Positions 26,856 to 34,986 are shown, counted from the first letter of the stretch. The stretch: DNA of 35,701 nucleotides from an uncultured Bacteroidales bacterium (GCA_903916595.1 CAIWXI010000088.1:1-35701); one strand, 5' to 3'. A program made the numbers and translations. The notes: a model not told the origin generated them from the letters alone.

Positions 26856-26903
26856 AAATGGTGAGATGGTGAAATGGTGAAATGGTGAAATGGTGAAATT
26901 GCG
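26856..26903. repeat. (AAATGGTG)6 octamer array between thiL and sufB
   Basis: Units are AAATGGTG, AGATGGTG, three perfect AAATGGTG, then AAATTGCG. It lies ten bases upstream of the thiL start in the divergent intergenic region and so is the one array of this family not placed at a stop codon on the plus strand. Confidence 0.92.
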
Positions 26904-26916
26904 AAATTACTAATTT

Positions 26917-26958
26917 ATCCTATATCCTGCATCCTGTATCCTGCATCCTGCATCCCGT
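26917..26958. repeat. (ATCCTGC)6 heptamer array upstream of sufB
   Basis: Six 7-bp units: ATCCTAT, ATCCTGC, ATCCTGT, ATCCTGC, ATCCTGC, ATCCCGT. It ends eight bases before the sufB -7 element and therefore overlaps the expected -33 region of that promoter. Confidence 0.88.
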
Positions 26959-26965
26959 TTTTTCA

Positions 26966-26973
26966 TACCTTTG
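26966..26973 (+). promoter_or_regulatory. suf operon -7 promoter element TACCTTTG
   Basis: TACCTTTG followed by C fits TAnnTTTG and lies 18 bases before the sufB ATG, implying a leader of roughly a dozen bases. The -33 region falls within the ATCCTGC heptamers, where no TTG is seen; expression may depend on that repeat or an activator. Confidence 0.6.
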
Positions 26974-26991
26974 CGTCTGCAATCAGCCACC

Positions 26992-28440
26992 ATGGAATCC
27001 GATCCGAATAAAATCATAGGCGAGGTCACGCAGAGCGACTATAAATACGGCTTTGTGACTGATATTGAGACGGAATATGCCCCTAAAGGATTGAGTGAGG
27101 ACACGGTTCGCTATATTTCCGGGAAAAAGAATGAACCCGCATTTATGCTTGAATACCGGCTGAAGGCGTTCAGGCATTGGCTTACAATGAAAGAGCCTAA
27201 GTGGGCTCACCTTGAAATTCCGCCTATTGATTTTCAGGACATTTTTTTTTACGCTGCTCCAAAAAAGAAAAAGGAATACGAAAGCCTTGACCAGGTGGAT
27301 CCTGAATTGCTGGCAACTTTCAACAAGCTTGGTATTTCGCTTGAAGAGCAGAAAAAACTTTCGGGTGTGGCCGTCGATGCGGTCATCGACAGTGTTTCGG
27401 TTAAAACTACTTTTTCTGATACCCTTTCAAAGTACGGTATTCTCTTTTGTTCAATGAGTGAAGCCGTGCAGCATCATCCTGAACTCGTAAAACAGTACCT
27501 GGGTTCCGTGGTCCCGTATACCGACAATTACTACGCAGCCCTGAATTCGGCGGTTTTCAGCGACGGTTCATTCTGTTACATACCCAAAGGAGTGCGTTGT
27601 CCGGTTGAATTGTCGACCTATTTCAGGATCAATGCAGCCAATACCGGTCAGTTTGAGCGAACCCTGATCGTTGCCGACGAAGGAGCTTACGTGAGTTATA
27701 TGGAAGGATGTACCGCTCCCCAGCGCGACGAGAACCAGCTTCATGCAGCGGTCGTTGAGATCGTGGCCATGAAAGACGCCAGTGTAAAATATTCAACCGT
27801 CCAGAACTGGTATCCCGGCGATAAAAACGGGAAGGGCGGAATTTACAATTTTGTGACTAAACGCGGGATCTGCAAGGGAAATAATTCGAAAATATCCTGG
27901 ACCCAGGTTGAGACCGGGTCGGCCGTTACATGGAAATATCCTTCTTGCATACTACTTGGCGACAACAGTGTGGGCGAGTTTTATTCGGTAGCCGTAACAA
28001 ATAATCATCAGCAGGCTGACACCGGAACCAAGATGATGCATCTTGGCAAAAACACCAAAAGCACGATTATTTCCAAAGGGATATCCGCAGGGAAAAGCAA
28101 TAATTCTTACCGGGGGCTGGTACGTATTTCTAAAAACGCCACCAACTCGAGGAATTACAGCCAGTGCGATTCACTTTTGCTGGGTTCAGGCTGCGGGGCA
28201 CATACATGGCCTTACATACAGGTTGAGAATAAATCGAGTATTGTTGAACATGAGGCTACTACTTCGAAGATCAGCGAAGACCAGCTTTTTTACTGCCAGC
28301 AGAGAGGTATGAATGCCGAAAGCGCTATTGGCTTGATTGTAAACGGATACGCGAAGGAAGTCCTGAAGCAGCTGCCGATGGAGTTCGCCGTGGAAGCGCA
28401 GAAGCTACTTTCGATCAGTCTGGAGGGGAGCGTAGGATAG
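26992..28440 (+). CDS. sufB: Fe-S cluster scaffold protein SufB
   Basis: 482 residues from ATG 26992, the usual SufB length; the in-frame TTG at 26971 lies inside the promoter element and is rejected. The C-terminal half is the SufBD beta-helix core, with [34 protein letters not shown], CHGxx-like [21 protein letters not shown] and [16 protein letters not shown] segments in order. SufB pairs with SufD and the ATPase SufC to assemble [Fe-S] clusters in the cytoplasm. First gene of sufBCDSE. Its TAG stop is followed at the next base by an octamer array. Confidence 0.97.
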   Translation: MESDPNKIIGEVTQSDYKYGFVTDIETEYAPKGLSEDTVRYISGKKNEPAFMLEYRLKAFRHWLTMKEPKWAHLEIPPIDFQDIFFYAAPKKKKEYESLDQVDPELLATFNKLGISLEEQKKLSGVAVDAVIDSVSVKTTFSDTLSKYGILFCSMSEAVQHHPELVKQYLGSVVPYTDNYYAALNSAVFSDGSFCYIPKGVRCPVELSTYFRINAANTGQFERTLIVADEGAYVSYMEGCTAPQRDENQLHAAVVEIVAMKDASVKYSTVQNWYPGDKNGKGGIYNFVTKRGICKGNNSKISWTQVETGSAVTWKYPSCILLGDNSVGEFYSVAVTNNHQQADTGTKMMHLGKNTKSTIISKGISAGKSNNSYRGLVRISKNATNSRNYSQCDSLLLGSGCGAHTWPYIQVENKSSIVEHEATTSKISEDQLFYCQQRGMNAESAIGLIVNGYAKEVLKQLPMEFAVEAQKLLSISLEGSVG

Positions 28441-28545
28441 CCGGGTGACTGGGTGGCTAGGTAACTGGGTAGCCAGTAACCGCAGCGCAGCTGCTGGCCC
28501 GGCAATCCAGTTATCAGAAGTCAATATGAAATAAACTAACAAAGC
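28441..28545. repeat. degenerate CTGGGTGA octamers and a GC-rich stem in the sufB-sufC gap
   Basis: Five 8-bp copies (CCGGGTGA, CTGGGTGG, CTAGGTAA, CTGGGTAG, CCAGTAAC) fill 28441-28480, beginning at the first base after the sufB stop. They are followed by an imperfect GC-rich inverted repeat (GCAGC at 28482-28486 with GCTGC at 28490-28494, flanked by GCCA and TGGC). The remaining bases up to the sufC ATG show no clear ribosome binding site. Confidence 0.75.
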
Positions 28546-29328
28546 ATGTTACTAAGTATCAAAAACCTTCACGCATCAATCAACGGGAAGGAAATCTTAA
28601 AGGGGATCGACCTGGATGTGAACGAGGGGGAAGTTCATGCCATCATGGGCCCGAACGGGACTGGAAAAAGCACCCTTGCTTCGGTGATCGCAGGCCGTGA
28701 CGTATTTGAAGTTACTGCAGGCGAGATCATCTATAAAGGAAAGAATTTGCTGAAACTGGCTGTGGAAGAGCGCGCCAGGGAAGGCATTTTCCTGGGCTTC
28801 CAGTATCCTGTTGAGATCCCCGGGGTGAGTATAACTAATTTCATGCGTACTGCCGTTAACGAGATAAGGAAATATAAAGGTCTGGATCCTTTGGGTGGAG
28901 GTGCTTTTCTGAGACTCATGGAGGAGAAGAAAAAGCTGGTGGAACTTACGTCCAATCTCGCCAACCGTTCAGTGAACGAAGGGTTTTCGGGAGGGGAGAA
29001 AAAGAAGAATGAGATTTTTCAGATGGCCATGCTGGAACCAACCCTGGCAATCCTGGATGAAACCGATTCAGGTTTGGACATTGACGCTCTGCGCGTTGTC
29101 GCCAACGGGGTGAACAAGCTCCGGACAAAAGGAAATGCCTTTATGGTGATTACTCATTATCAGAGGCTTCTCGATTACATAGTGCCTGATTTCGTTCATG
29201 TTCTGTTTGAAGGCAGGATCGTGAAATCTGGCACGAAAGAACTTGCGCTGGAACTTGAGGAGAAAGGCTATGACTGGATCAGGAAGGAGCAGACAACAGA
29301 TGACAGATATCAGATATCGGATATCTGA
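28546..29328 (+). CDS. sufC: Fe-S assembly ATPase SufC
   Basis: 260 residues. An ABC ATPase with Walker A GPNGTGKST (35-43), signature FSGGEKKKNE (147-156), Walker B LAILDE with D171/E172, and ITHYQRLL containing the switch His. TDSGLDIDALR is typical of SufC rather than transport ATPases. It binds SufB and SufD and couples ATP hydrolysis to cluster building. The last residues (about DRYQISDI) and the TGA stop are encoded by a 7-bp CAGATAT-type repeat that forms a palindrome, so the C-terminal tail appears to have been extended by repeat sequence; SufC proteins are usually around 245-255 residues. Confidence 0.97.
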   Translation: MLLSIKNLHASINGKEILKGIDLDVNEGEVHAIMGPNGTGKSTLASVIAGRDVFEVTAGEIIYKGKNLLKLAVEERAREGIFLGFQYPVEIPGVSITNFMRTAVNEIRKYKGLDPLGGGAFLRLMEEKKKLVELTSNLANRSVNEGFSGGEKKKNEIFQMAMLEPTLAILDETDSGLDIDALRVVANGVNKLRTKGNAFMVITHYQRLLDYIVPDFVHVLFEGRIVKSGTKELALELEEKGYDWIRKEQTTDDRYQISDI

Positions 29329-29334
29329 TATCTG
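29304..29334. repeat. 31-bp palindrome of CAGATAT/CTGATAT heptamers spanning the sufC stop
   Basis: The 15-base left arm (29304-29318) and right arm (29320-29334) are perfectly complementary around a single central G. The arms are built of CAGATAT and its inverted-strand equivalent. The sufC stop (29326-29328) lies in the right arm, and sufD starts 16 bases after the palindrome. In RNA it would fold into a hairpin at the end of the sufC reading frame. Confidence 0.93.
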
Positions 29335-29350
29335 ATAAAAAGGATACAAG

Positions 29351-30760
29351 ATGCAGGGTGCTGTGAAACAATGTATTACAAAAGAATTGATGTTGACCCT
29401 TTACGGGGATAGGCGGGCCGTGATTTCGGCCAATGACTACCCCGGACTGACGGCTTTGCGGGACGATGCTATCCGCAGATTTCAGGAATTGGGATTTCCG
29501 ACTACAAAACTTGAGGCCTGGAAACACACTGATCTGAAGGAAAGTTTTGCAAAAGAATATGACGTTGTTCTGAAAGCTGATGATGCAGTGGATGTTCAGA
29601 AGGTTTTCCGCTGCAATATCCCTCATCTCGATACGGCCATCATGGGTCAGCTGAATGGCGAGTATGTTTCGAAGGATGTACCCCTGATGACTTTGGGGAA
29701 CGGCATCATTATGGGAAGCCTGGCGGAAGCCATGAAGAAATATCCGGCTTTGATCGAAGCTCATCTTGGGAAATATGCAGATTCCGTTACGGACTCCTTC
29801 ACGGCTCTGAACACGGCCTTTTCGCGTGACGGAGTGTTTATTTATGTGCCCGACAATGTGAAAAGCCCTAAGCCGGTGCAGATCATCAACGTCATCCACC
29901 ATGACGAAAATCTTTTCCTTCAGTCCCGCAACCTCATTGTTTTAGGGAAAAACAGCCGGCTTTCGCTGGTCCACTGTGATGATTCATACAACCACCAGCC
30001 TTCTTTCTCGAATGTGGTTACCGAGATACATCTGGGTGAACATGCCTTTATGGATCATTACAAACTTCAGAACCTCAACAACAGCTCTACCCTGATCAGT
30101 TCGGTGTATTTCCAGTTGGAAGCAGCAGCCGGGCTTGAATCGCATTATATTTCTTTAAACGGCGGATTACTCAGGAATAATCTCAGGCTCAGGTTCAACG
30201 GCCCACACGGGAATGCCAATATTTACGGCATCTACCTGATGGACCGCAAGCAGCATACCGATAATCAGGTGTTTGTTGATCATGCTTTCCCAGACTGTAC
30301 AAGCGGAGAGTTATTCAAGGGCATACTTGATGAACATTCGAGTGCAGTGTTTAACGGGCATGTTTTGGTTGAACGTAATGCCGTTCGTACCAACGCCTAC
30401 CAGAGTAACAGGAATATTCTGCTTACCGAAACGGCAAAGATAAACTCCAAACCTTTTCTCGAGATTTACAATGACGATGTGAAATGTTCGCATGGGTCGA
30501 CTACCGGACAGCTTGACCAGGATGCCATGTATTACCTCAGGCAGCGCGGTATTGGCGAGGAAAGCGCCCGTATGCTTCTGATGTATGCATATGCAGATGA
30601 GGTGATCGGGAAAATTGCCATTGACCCGCTGAGGCGCCGTGTAGAGGATATGGTGAAAAAGCGCCTTCAGGGCGAGCTGCAGATCTGCGAAGCCTGTGTG
30701 CTTCATTGCAACACCCCCGAGAATCCTGTGGAATTTACGATAGATATGACGAAAATATAA
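29351..30760 (+). CDS. sufD: Fe-S cluster assembly protein SufD
   Basis: 469 residues. The N-terminal helical part has FPTTKLEAWKHTDL, characteristic of SufD; the core has LVHCDDSYNHQPSFSNVV and the C-terminus has KCSHGSTTGQLDQDAMYYLRQRG and MLLMYAYADEVI. SufD is the partner of SufB in the SufBC2D scaffold and is needed for iron entry. The ATG at 29351 is adopted; M14 (29390) is a possible alternative that keeps the whole conserved domain. Its stop (30758-30760) overlaps the left arm of a long hairpin. Confidence 0.95.
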   Translation: MQGAVKQCITKELMLTLYGDRRAVISANDYPGLTALRDDAIRRFQELGFPTTKLEAWKHTDLKESFAKEYDVVLKADDAVDVQKVFRCNIPHLDTAIMGQLNGEYVSKDVPLMTLGNGIIMGSLAEAMKKYPALIEAHLGKYADSVTDSFTALNTAFSRDGVFIYVPDNVKSPKPVQIINVIHHDENLFLQSRNLIVLGKNSRLSLVHCDDSYNHQPSFSNVVTEIHLGEHAFMDHYKLQNLNNSSTLISSVYFQLEAAAGLESHYISLNGGLLRNNLRLRFNGPHGNANIYGIYLMDRKQHTDNQVFVDHAFPDCTSGELFKGILDEHSSAVFNGHVLVERNAVRTNAYQSNRNILLTETAKINSKPFLEIYNDDVKCSHGSTTGQLDQDAMYYLRQRGIGEESARMLLMYAYADEVIGKIAIDPLRRRVEDMVKKRLQGELQICEACVLHCNTPENPVEFTIDMTKI

Positions 30761-30843
30761 ACTATGTACGATGTACGAATTACGATGTACGAATTTTAAA
30801 TTTTCGCAATCGTACATTGTACATTGTACATCGTACATAGTTT
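30759..30843. repeat. 34-bp imperfect hairpin made of inverted GATGTAC units between sufD and sufS
   Basis: Left arm 30759-30792 and right arm 30810-30843 are complementary at 30 of 34 positions, with two further G-U wobbles possible in RNA; the outer 18 bp are perfect. The loop is 17 bases. The arms hold GATGTAC units on the left and GTACATC/GTACATT units on the right, so the hairpin is composed of the heptamer family in opposing orientation. No T tract follows, so it is not a standard terminator. Confidence 0.92.
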
Positions 30844-30875
30844 CAGAAAACTCCTAAAGCTTCAAAATCTGACTC

Positions 30876-32096
30876 ATGTCCTTAAACATTTCCGACATCC
30901 GCTCCGACTTCCCCATCCTCTCCCAGACCATCTATAAGAGGCCTCTGATCTATTTCGACAATGCGGCAACCACCCAGAAGCCAATTCAGGTGATCAGGGC
31001 AATAAGCGATTACTACGAGCATGATAACTGCAATATACATCGCGGAGTGCATTACCTGAGCGTGAAGGCTACCGAGGCTTTTGAAGAAGCGCGAAGGGAG
31101 ATCAGGGAATTTATTAATGCACCATCAACTCACGAGGTCGTGTTTACCAAAGGCGCTTCCGAATCTCTCAACCTGGTGGCGGCATCGTTTGGAAAGAAAT
31201 TCTTACTGCCAGGAGACGAAGTCATTACGACCATCATGGAACACCATTCCAATTTCGTGCCCTGGCAGCTTATCTGCGAGGAAAAAGGCGCTGTCCTTAG
31301 GGTCGCAACTATTCTGCCCGATGGTGAACTGGACCTGGAAAACCTGTATTCCCTCATCAGCGAACGTACTAAGATCATTGCTCTGACCCATGTTTCAAAT
31401 GTTCTCGGCACGGTAAATCCGATAAAAGAAATCATTGCTTATGCTCATAAACAGGGAATTCCTGTTCTGGTAGATGGCGCCCAGGGAGTTTCCCATCTTA
31501 AGGTTGATGTGACTGATCTGGGTTGCGACTTCTATTGTTTTTCGGGGCATAAGATGTACGGCCCGATGGGAATAGGCGTTCTTTATGGTAAAGAGAAATG
31601 GCTGGAAGAGATGCCTCCTTACCAGAGCGGCGGAGAGATGGTGAAAGATGTGACGATTGAAAAGACCACGTTTAATGAGCTTCCGTTCAAGTTTGAAGCA
31701 GGAACTCCCAATGTGGAAGGCGTGATGGGCCTCAGGGCTGCCGTGAAGTACCTGAAAGACCTGGGAATGGATGAGATCAGGGCGTACGAGGACAAGTTGC
31801 TGCAACGAGCCGTTTCAAGTCTGTCGGCTATTGGCGGTGTTCGTTTTTTTGGCGAGGCTCCCGGTAAAGCCAGCCTTGTTTCCTTCCTTATCGGCGACAT
31901 TCATCCTTTTGATGCAGGAACAATCATCGACAAGATGGGCATTGCCGTGCGTACAGGCCATCACTGCGCTCAGCCCCTCATAGATCATTTCGGAATACCG
32001 GGAACAGTGAGAGCTTCTTTTGCTTTTTATAACACGGCTGATGAGATCGATCGGTTAGCCGAGGCGGTGGCGAGGGTTAAAACGATGTTTAAGTGA
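30876..32096 (+). CDS. sufS: SufS-type cysteine desulfurase
   Basis: 406 residues, usual length for group II desulfurases. YFDNAATTQKP and HRGVHYLSVKATE mark the PLP fold; K226 in FSGHKMYGP forms the internal aldimine; C364 in RTGHHCAQPL carries the persulfide. Both residue numbers equal those of E. coli SufS. It removes sulfur from cysteine and passes it to SufE for delivery to SufB. The TGA stop overlaps the first two bases of a GATGTAC array. The start follows 32 bases after the long hairpin. Confidence 0.97.
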   Translation: MSLNISDIRSDFPILSQTIYKRPLIYFDNAATTQKPIQVIRAISDYYEHDNCNIHRGVHYLSVKATEAFEEARREIREFINAPSTHEVVFTKGASESLNLVAASFGKKFLLPGDEVITTIMEHHSNFVPWQLICEEKGAVLRVATILPDGELDLENLYSLISERTKIIALTHVSNVLGTVNPIKEIIAYAHKQGIPVLVDGAQGVSHLKVDVTDLGCDFYCFSGHKMYGPMGIGVLYGKEKWLEEMPPYQSGGEMVKDVTIEKTTFNELPFKFEAGTPNVEGVMGLRAAVKYLKDLGMDEIRAYEDKLLQRAVSSLSAIGGVRFFGEAPGKASLVSFLIGDIHPFDAGTIIDKMGIAVRTGHHCAQPLIDHFGIPGTVRASFAFYNTADEIDRLAEAVARVKTMFK

Positions 32097-32192
32097 TGTA
32101 CGATGTACGATGTACGATGTACGATGTACGATGTACGATGTACGATGTACGATGTACGATGTACGATGTACGATGTACGATGTACGATGTAC
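32095..32192. repeat. (GATGTAC)14 heptamer tandem array between sufS and sufE
   Basis: Fourteen perfect units. The first GA is also the end of the sufS TGA stop codon. The frame in phase with sufE is open through the array (MYDVRCT repeats), which lengthens a naive sufE call to 178 residues. Confidence 0.97.
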
Positions 32193-32219
32193 GAATCTTA
32201 TATCATTAATAATCAAACT

Positions 32220-32639
32220 ATGACTATACAGGAAATCGAAAATCAGCTTGTCGGCGAATTCGCTTCGGTAGACGACTGGCTCGACAAATACGACCTTATT
32301 CTCGATATGGGAAAATCTCTTCCGCCGATAGATCCAAAATACAAGACAGACAAATACATTATTTCGGGCTGTCAGAGCAAGGTATGGCTTTTTGCCGAAT
32401 ACCGGGAGGGCAAAGTCTATTTCATGGCCGACAGCGACGCCATCATTACCAAAGGCATTGTGAGCATGCTTGTTAGCGTTCTTTCCGGCCAGACGCCCGA
32501 TGCGATCCAATCCGCAGAGCTTAATTTTATTGATCGTATAGGATTAAAAGAACATCTTTCTCCCACCCGTTCCAACGGACTGGCTTCTATGGTTAAGCAG
32601 ATGAAACTTTACGCCATGGTGTTTAAAATGAAGGGGTGA
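32220..32639 (+). CDS. sufE: sulfur acceptor protein SufE
   Basis: 139 residues from the ATG at 32220, matching the normal SufE length; upstream in-frame ATGs (from 32103) lie in the repeat and would add 39 low-complexity residues. C51 in IISGCQSKVW is the sulfur-accepting Cys, at the same number as in E. coli SufE. DKYDLILDMGKSLPP and SPTRSNGLASMV are family motifs. It receives persulfide sulfur from SufS and stimulates it. Last gene of the sufBCDSE set; a response regulator begins 19 bases later. Confidence 0.95.
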   Translation: MTIQEIENQLVGEFASVDDWLDKYDLILDMGKSLPPIDPKYKTDKYIISGCQSKVWLFAEYREGKVYFMADSDAIITKGIVSMLVSVLSGQTPDAIQSAELNFIDRIGLKEHLSPTRSNGLASMVKQMKLYAMVFKMKG

Positions 32640-32658
32640 GGGATCCACACTTCCGCCA

Positions 32659-33342
32659 ATGAAGATACTTCTTATTGAGGACGAGAAGGAACTTTCGCGT
32701 TCTATTACTGAATACCTGCAGGCCGGGAATTACATCTGTGAGCCGGTCTTCACTTATGAGGCCGCGGTCGAAAAGGTCAACCTCTACGATTACGATTGTG
32801 TTATCGTTGACATTAACCTGCCCGACGGTACAGGTCTTGATGTCATCCGCAGTCTGAAAAAAAATAAATCGGAAACCGGGATTATCGTTATTTCGGCAAG
32901 AAATTCCCTCGACGATAAAATCTCGGGTCTTGAGATCGGGGCCGACGATTACCTTACGAAACCCTTTCACTTGCCGGAACTGAATGCCCGCATTAAATCG
33001 ATTATCAGGAGGAGGAATTTCGGTGGAACGAATGATATACAGTTTAACGAGATCAGCATCAAACCCGACAGTATGGAAGTGTTTGTGAATGACCAGCCGA
33101 TCGTCCTTACAAAAAAAGAATTTGCCTTGCTGATCTATTTTGTTTCAAACCGTGACCGGGTGCTCACAAAGGAATCTATTGCCGAACACCTTTGGGGAGA
33201 TGAGATGGACATGGCCGATTCGTTCGATTTTATATACACTCACATAAAAAACCTCAGAAAAAAAATCATTGAAAGAAACGGGGAGGATTATGTAAGGACC
33301 GTTTATGGCATGGGTTACAAATTTACAGATAAACAGCAATGA
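32659..33342 (+). CDS. OmpR/PhoB-type response regulator
   Basis: 227 residues. Receiver domain (1-120) with acidic pocket E7-D8-E9, phospho-acceptor D51 in CVIVDINLPDG, S79 in VISA and K101 in YLTKPFH. The C-terminal winged-helix DNA-binding domain (about 125-225) includes LTKKEFALLIYFVSN, LWGDEMDMADSF and VRTVYGMGYKF. It would be phosphorylated by the sensor kinase whose ATG overlaps its stop by four bases. The position 19 bases after sufE suggests read-through from the suf operon, so Fe-S or redox stress is a possible signal, but that is inference only; the target genes are unknown. Confidence 0.95.
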   Translation: MKILLIEDEKELSRSITEYLQAGNYICEPVFTYEAAVEKVNLYDYDCVIVDINLPDGTGLDVIRSLKKNKSETGIIVISARNSLDDKISGLEIGADDYLTKPFHLPELNARIKSIIRRRNFGGTNDIQFNEISIKPDSMEVFVNDQPIVLTKKEFALLIYFVSNRDRVLTKESIAEHLWGDEMDMADSFDFIYTHIKNLRKKIIERNGEDYVRTVYGMGYKFTDKQQ

Positions 33343-34607
33343 AACTTCTTACGCGGACATCAGCTATTTATCTGATCATTGCAGGTATCGTGATGATCGC
33401 CGGAGGTCTTGTTTTTTACAACCTTCTAAGCAACATTTTTTACAGCCAGATCGATAAAACACTGCATGAAGAGCGGCTGCTGGTGGAAGAAACAATCAAC
33501 TATTCCGATACTGTTCCCGATTTCCGCCTGATCTTAGGCCACCATATCGACGTGACTCTTGTTCCCACTCCGCAGAAAAAAGCTGAAATGATAAACGACA
33601 CGGTCATGTATGACAAGGAAAACGGAGATTTCGAATCCTTTCGGCACCTGCTCGTCCGAAGCACTTCGATGCAAAACCAGGGATATGTTCTGAACCTTTA
33701 TAAACCTCTCAGGGAGAAGGAAGCACTGATAGCTGAGATCATGATCGCGGTAAGTCTGGTTTTTGTGAGCCTTCTCGTAGCCCTGGTTTTTTTCAACTAT
33801 TTCATTTCAAGAAGAGTCTGGGTGCCTTTTTACCGCACCCTCCAGAAACTGGGAACCTATGATATCAATCAGGAAAACCTGCTGGAATTCACTCCCACAG
33901 GCATTCATGAGTTTACGCTTCTTAATCAGGCTCTTGAAAAGATGTCGGGAAAGATCCGCAAAGACTTTCTTAATCTGAAGGAATTCAACGAGAACGCTTC
34001 TCATGAATTGCAGACCCCCTTAGCTGTTATCAAGTCTAAGCTCGATCTTCTCGTTCAGGAGGAAAACCTTTCTGAAGATCAGATGCAGCAGCTTTCGGCT
34101 ATTTATGATGCGACGACAAGGATGTCGAAGCTCAACCAGGGGCTTCTTCTTATTTCGAAAATAGAGAACAACCAGTTCTCGCTTCCGGAGCTTATCAGGT
34201 TTGAAAACCTGATTGACAATACTCTGGAGAATTTCAGGGAGATGACCGACCACAAAAGCATAGTTGTAAAGAAGGAATACACGGGCAATTTTATTGTGAA
34301 TATGAACAGGGTGCTGGCTGAGGTACTGGTCACAAACCTGGTTTCAAATGCGATCAGGCACAATGTCCCGGGCGGGATCATCCGGATAGAAACCTCCAGC
34401 GCTTTCATGATCATCCGGAACTCGGGAAACCCTCTCAGTTTCGATCCAAAGGAACTTTTCAAACGTTTCCGCAAGTCAGAGCAGAAATCCGAATCGGTCG
34501 GACTGGGGCTGTCGATCGTGAGCAGGATCGCCTCACTGTACAAACTGGAGATCGGATATTCCCGCACCGGTGAGTTTCATGTCTTCAGGATCTCACTCGA
34601 AGAGTAG
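33339..34607 (+). CDS. membrane sensor histidine kinase
   Basis: 422 residues. Two membrane helices (~8-30 and ~132-152) enclose a ~100-residue periplasmic sensor region with no recognisable ligand domain. The HisKA domain carries H222 in ENASHELQTPLAVIKSK. The HATPase domain has an N box (VTNLVSNAIRHNV) and GLGLSIVSR, but the usual DxGxG is replaced by IRNSGNPL, a variant common in Bacteroidota kinases. ATGA overlap with the regulator gene shows coupled translation. The signal sensed is unknown. Confidence 0.93.
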   Translation: MKLLTRTSAIYLIIAGIVMIAGGLVFYNLLSNIFYSQIDKTLHEERLLVEETINYSDTVPDFRLILGHHIDVTLVPTPQKKAEMINDTVMYDKENGDFESFRHLLVRSTSMQNQGYVLNLYKPLREKEALIAEIMIAVSLVFVSLLVALVFFNYFISRRVWVPFYRTLQKLGTYDINQENLLEFTPTGIHEFTLLNQALEKMSGKIRKDFLNLKEFNENASHELQTPLAVIKSKLDLLVQEENLSEDQMQQLSAIYDATTRMSKLNQGLLLISKIENNQFSLPELIRFENLIDNTLENFREMTDHKSIVVKKEYTGNFIVNMNRVLAEVLVTNLVSNAIRHNVPGGIIRIETSSAFMIIRNSGNPLSFDPKELFKRFRKSEQKSESVGLGLSIVSRIASLYKLEIGYSRTGEFHVFRISLEE

Positions 34608-34773
34608 CAAAGGAAATAATTCTATCCGGTTTTAAAAAAAACATTCCAACTTCAGAATTAAAACAGAATCATATCTGAATTTTGCTGCATTAAACTATCA
34701 TTAGGCAATCAAATAACAATCAATAAATAATTTCTTTAATTCATTTTTCAACCCAAACCTAAAATCGATACCA
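34608..34773. other. AT-rich intergenic region, weak promoter candidate
   Basis: About 165 bases without a gene. GAATTTTG at 34677-34684 differs from TAnnTTTG by one base and could serve the small secreted gene, with an AT-rich leader of about 80 bases. A short inverted repeat (TTCAGA ... TCTGAA, 34651-34679) is present. No terminator for the kinase gene is evident. Confidence 0.4.
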
Positions 34774-34986
34774 ATGAAAAAAATCATGATCATCGCGGTT
34801 GCTTTTATGTTCAGCGCTGCCGTTTTCGCACAGACAAACACTCAGAAACCTGCTGAAAAGAAGGATGCTCCCGCAGCTCAGGCCAAACCTGCAGCTCAGG
34901 CCAAACCTGCAGCAAAGGCGACAGACAAGCCCGCTGCAGCTCCTGCAGCAGCTCCCGCAGCAGCTCCAGCCAGCAAGAAAAAGTAA
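34774..34986 (+). CDS. small secreted Ala/Pro/Lys-rich protein, function unknown
   Basis: 70 residues: a clear signal peptide (residues 1-20, MKKIMIIAVAFMFSAAVFAQ) and a ~50-residue mature part made almost only of Ala, Pro, Lys and Gln in loose repeats (AQAKPA twice, APAA three times), ending SKKK. It is basic, disordered in appearance and lacks Cys or aromatic residues. It has its own terminator right after the stop, so it is likely a real expressed unit. Such tiny proteins may bind anionic envelope polymers, but nothing in the sequence proves a role. The repeats make its length prone to change. Confidence 0.65.
   Translation: MKKIMIIAVAFMFSAAVFAQTNTQKPAEKKDAPAAQAKPAAQAKPAAKATDKPAAAPAAAPAAAPASKKK

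Noticed and set aside
26846-26991. Possible TPP riboswitch upstream of thiL
   Set aside because: The gap is mostly tandem repeats and shows no THI-box-like conserved segments.
32095-32192. Phase-variation switch for sufE
   Set aside because: ATGs occur in every frame of the array, so loss or gain of a unit always leaves an in-frame ATG, and sufE has its own ATG after the array. An on/off switch is not expected.
32103-32219. Upstream start giving a 178-residue SufE
   Set aside because: The added 39 residues are repeat-encoded; the ATG at 32220 gives the usual SufE length and puts C51 at the expected number.
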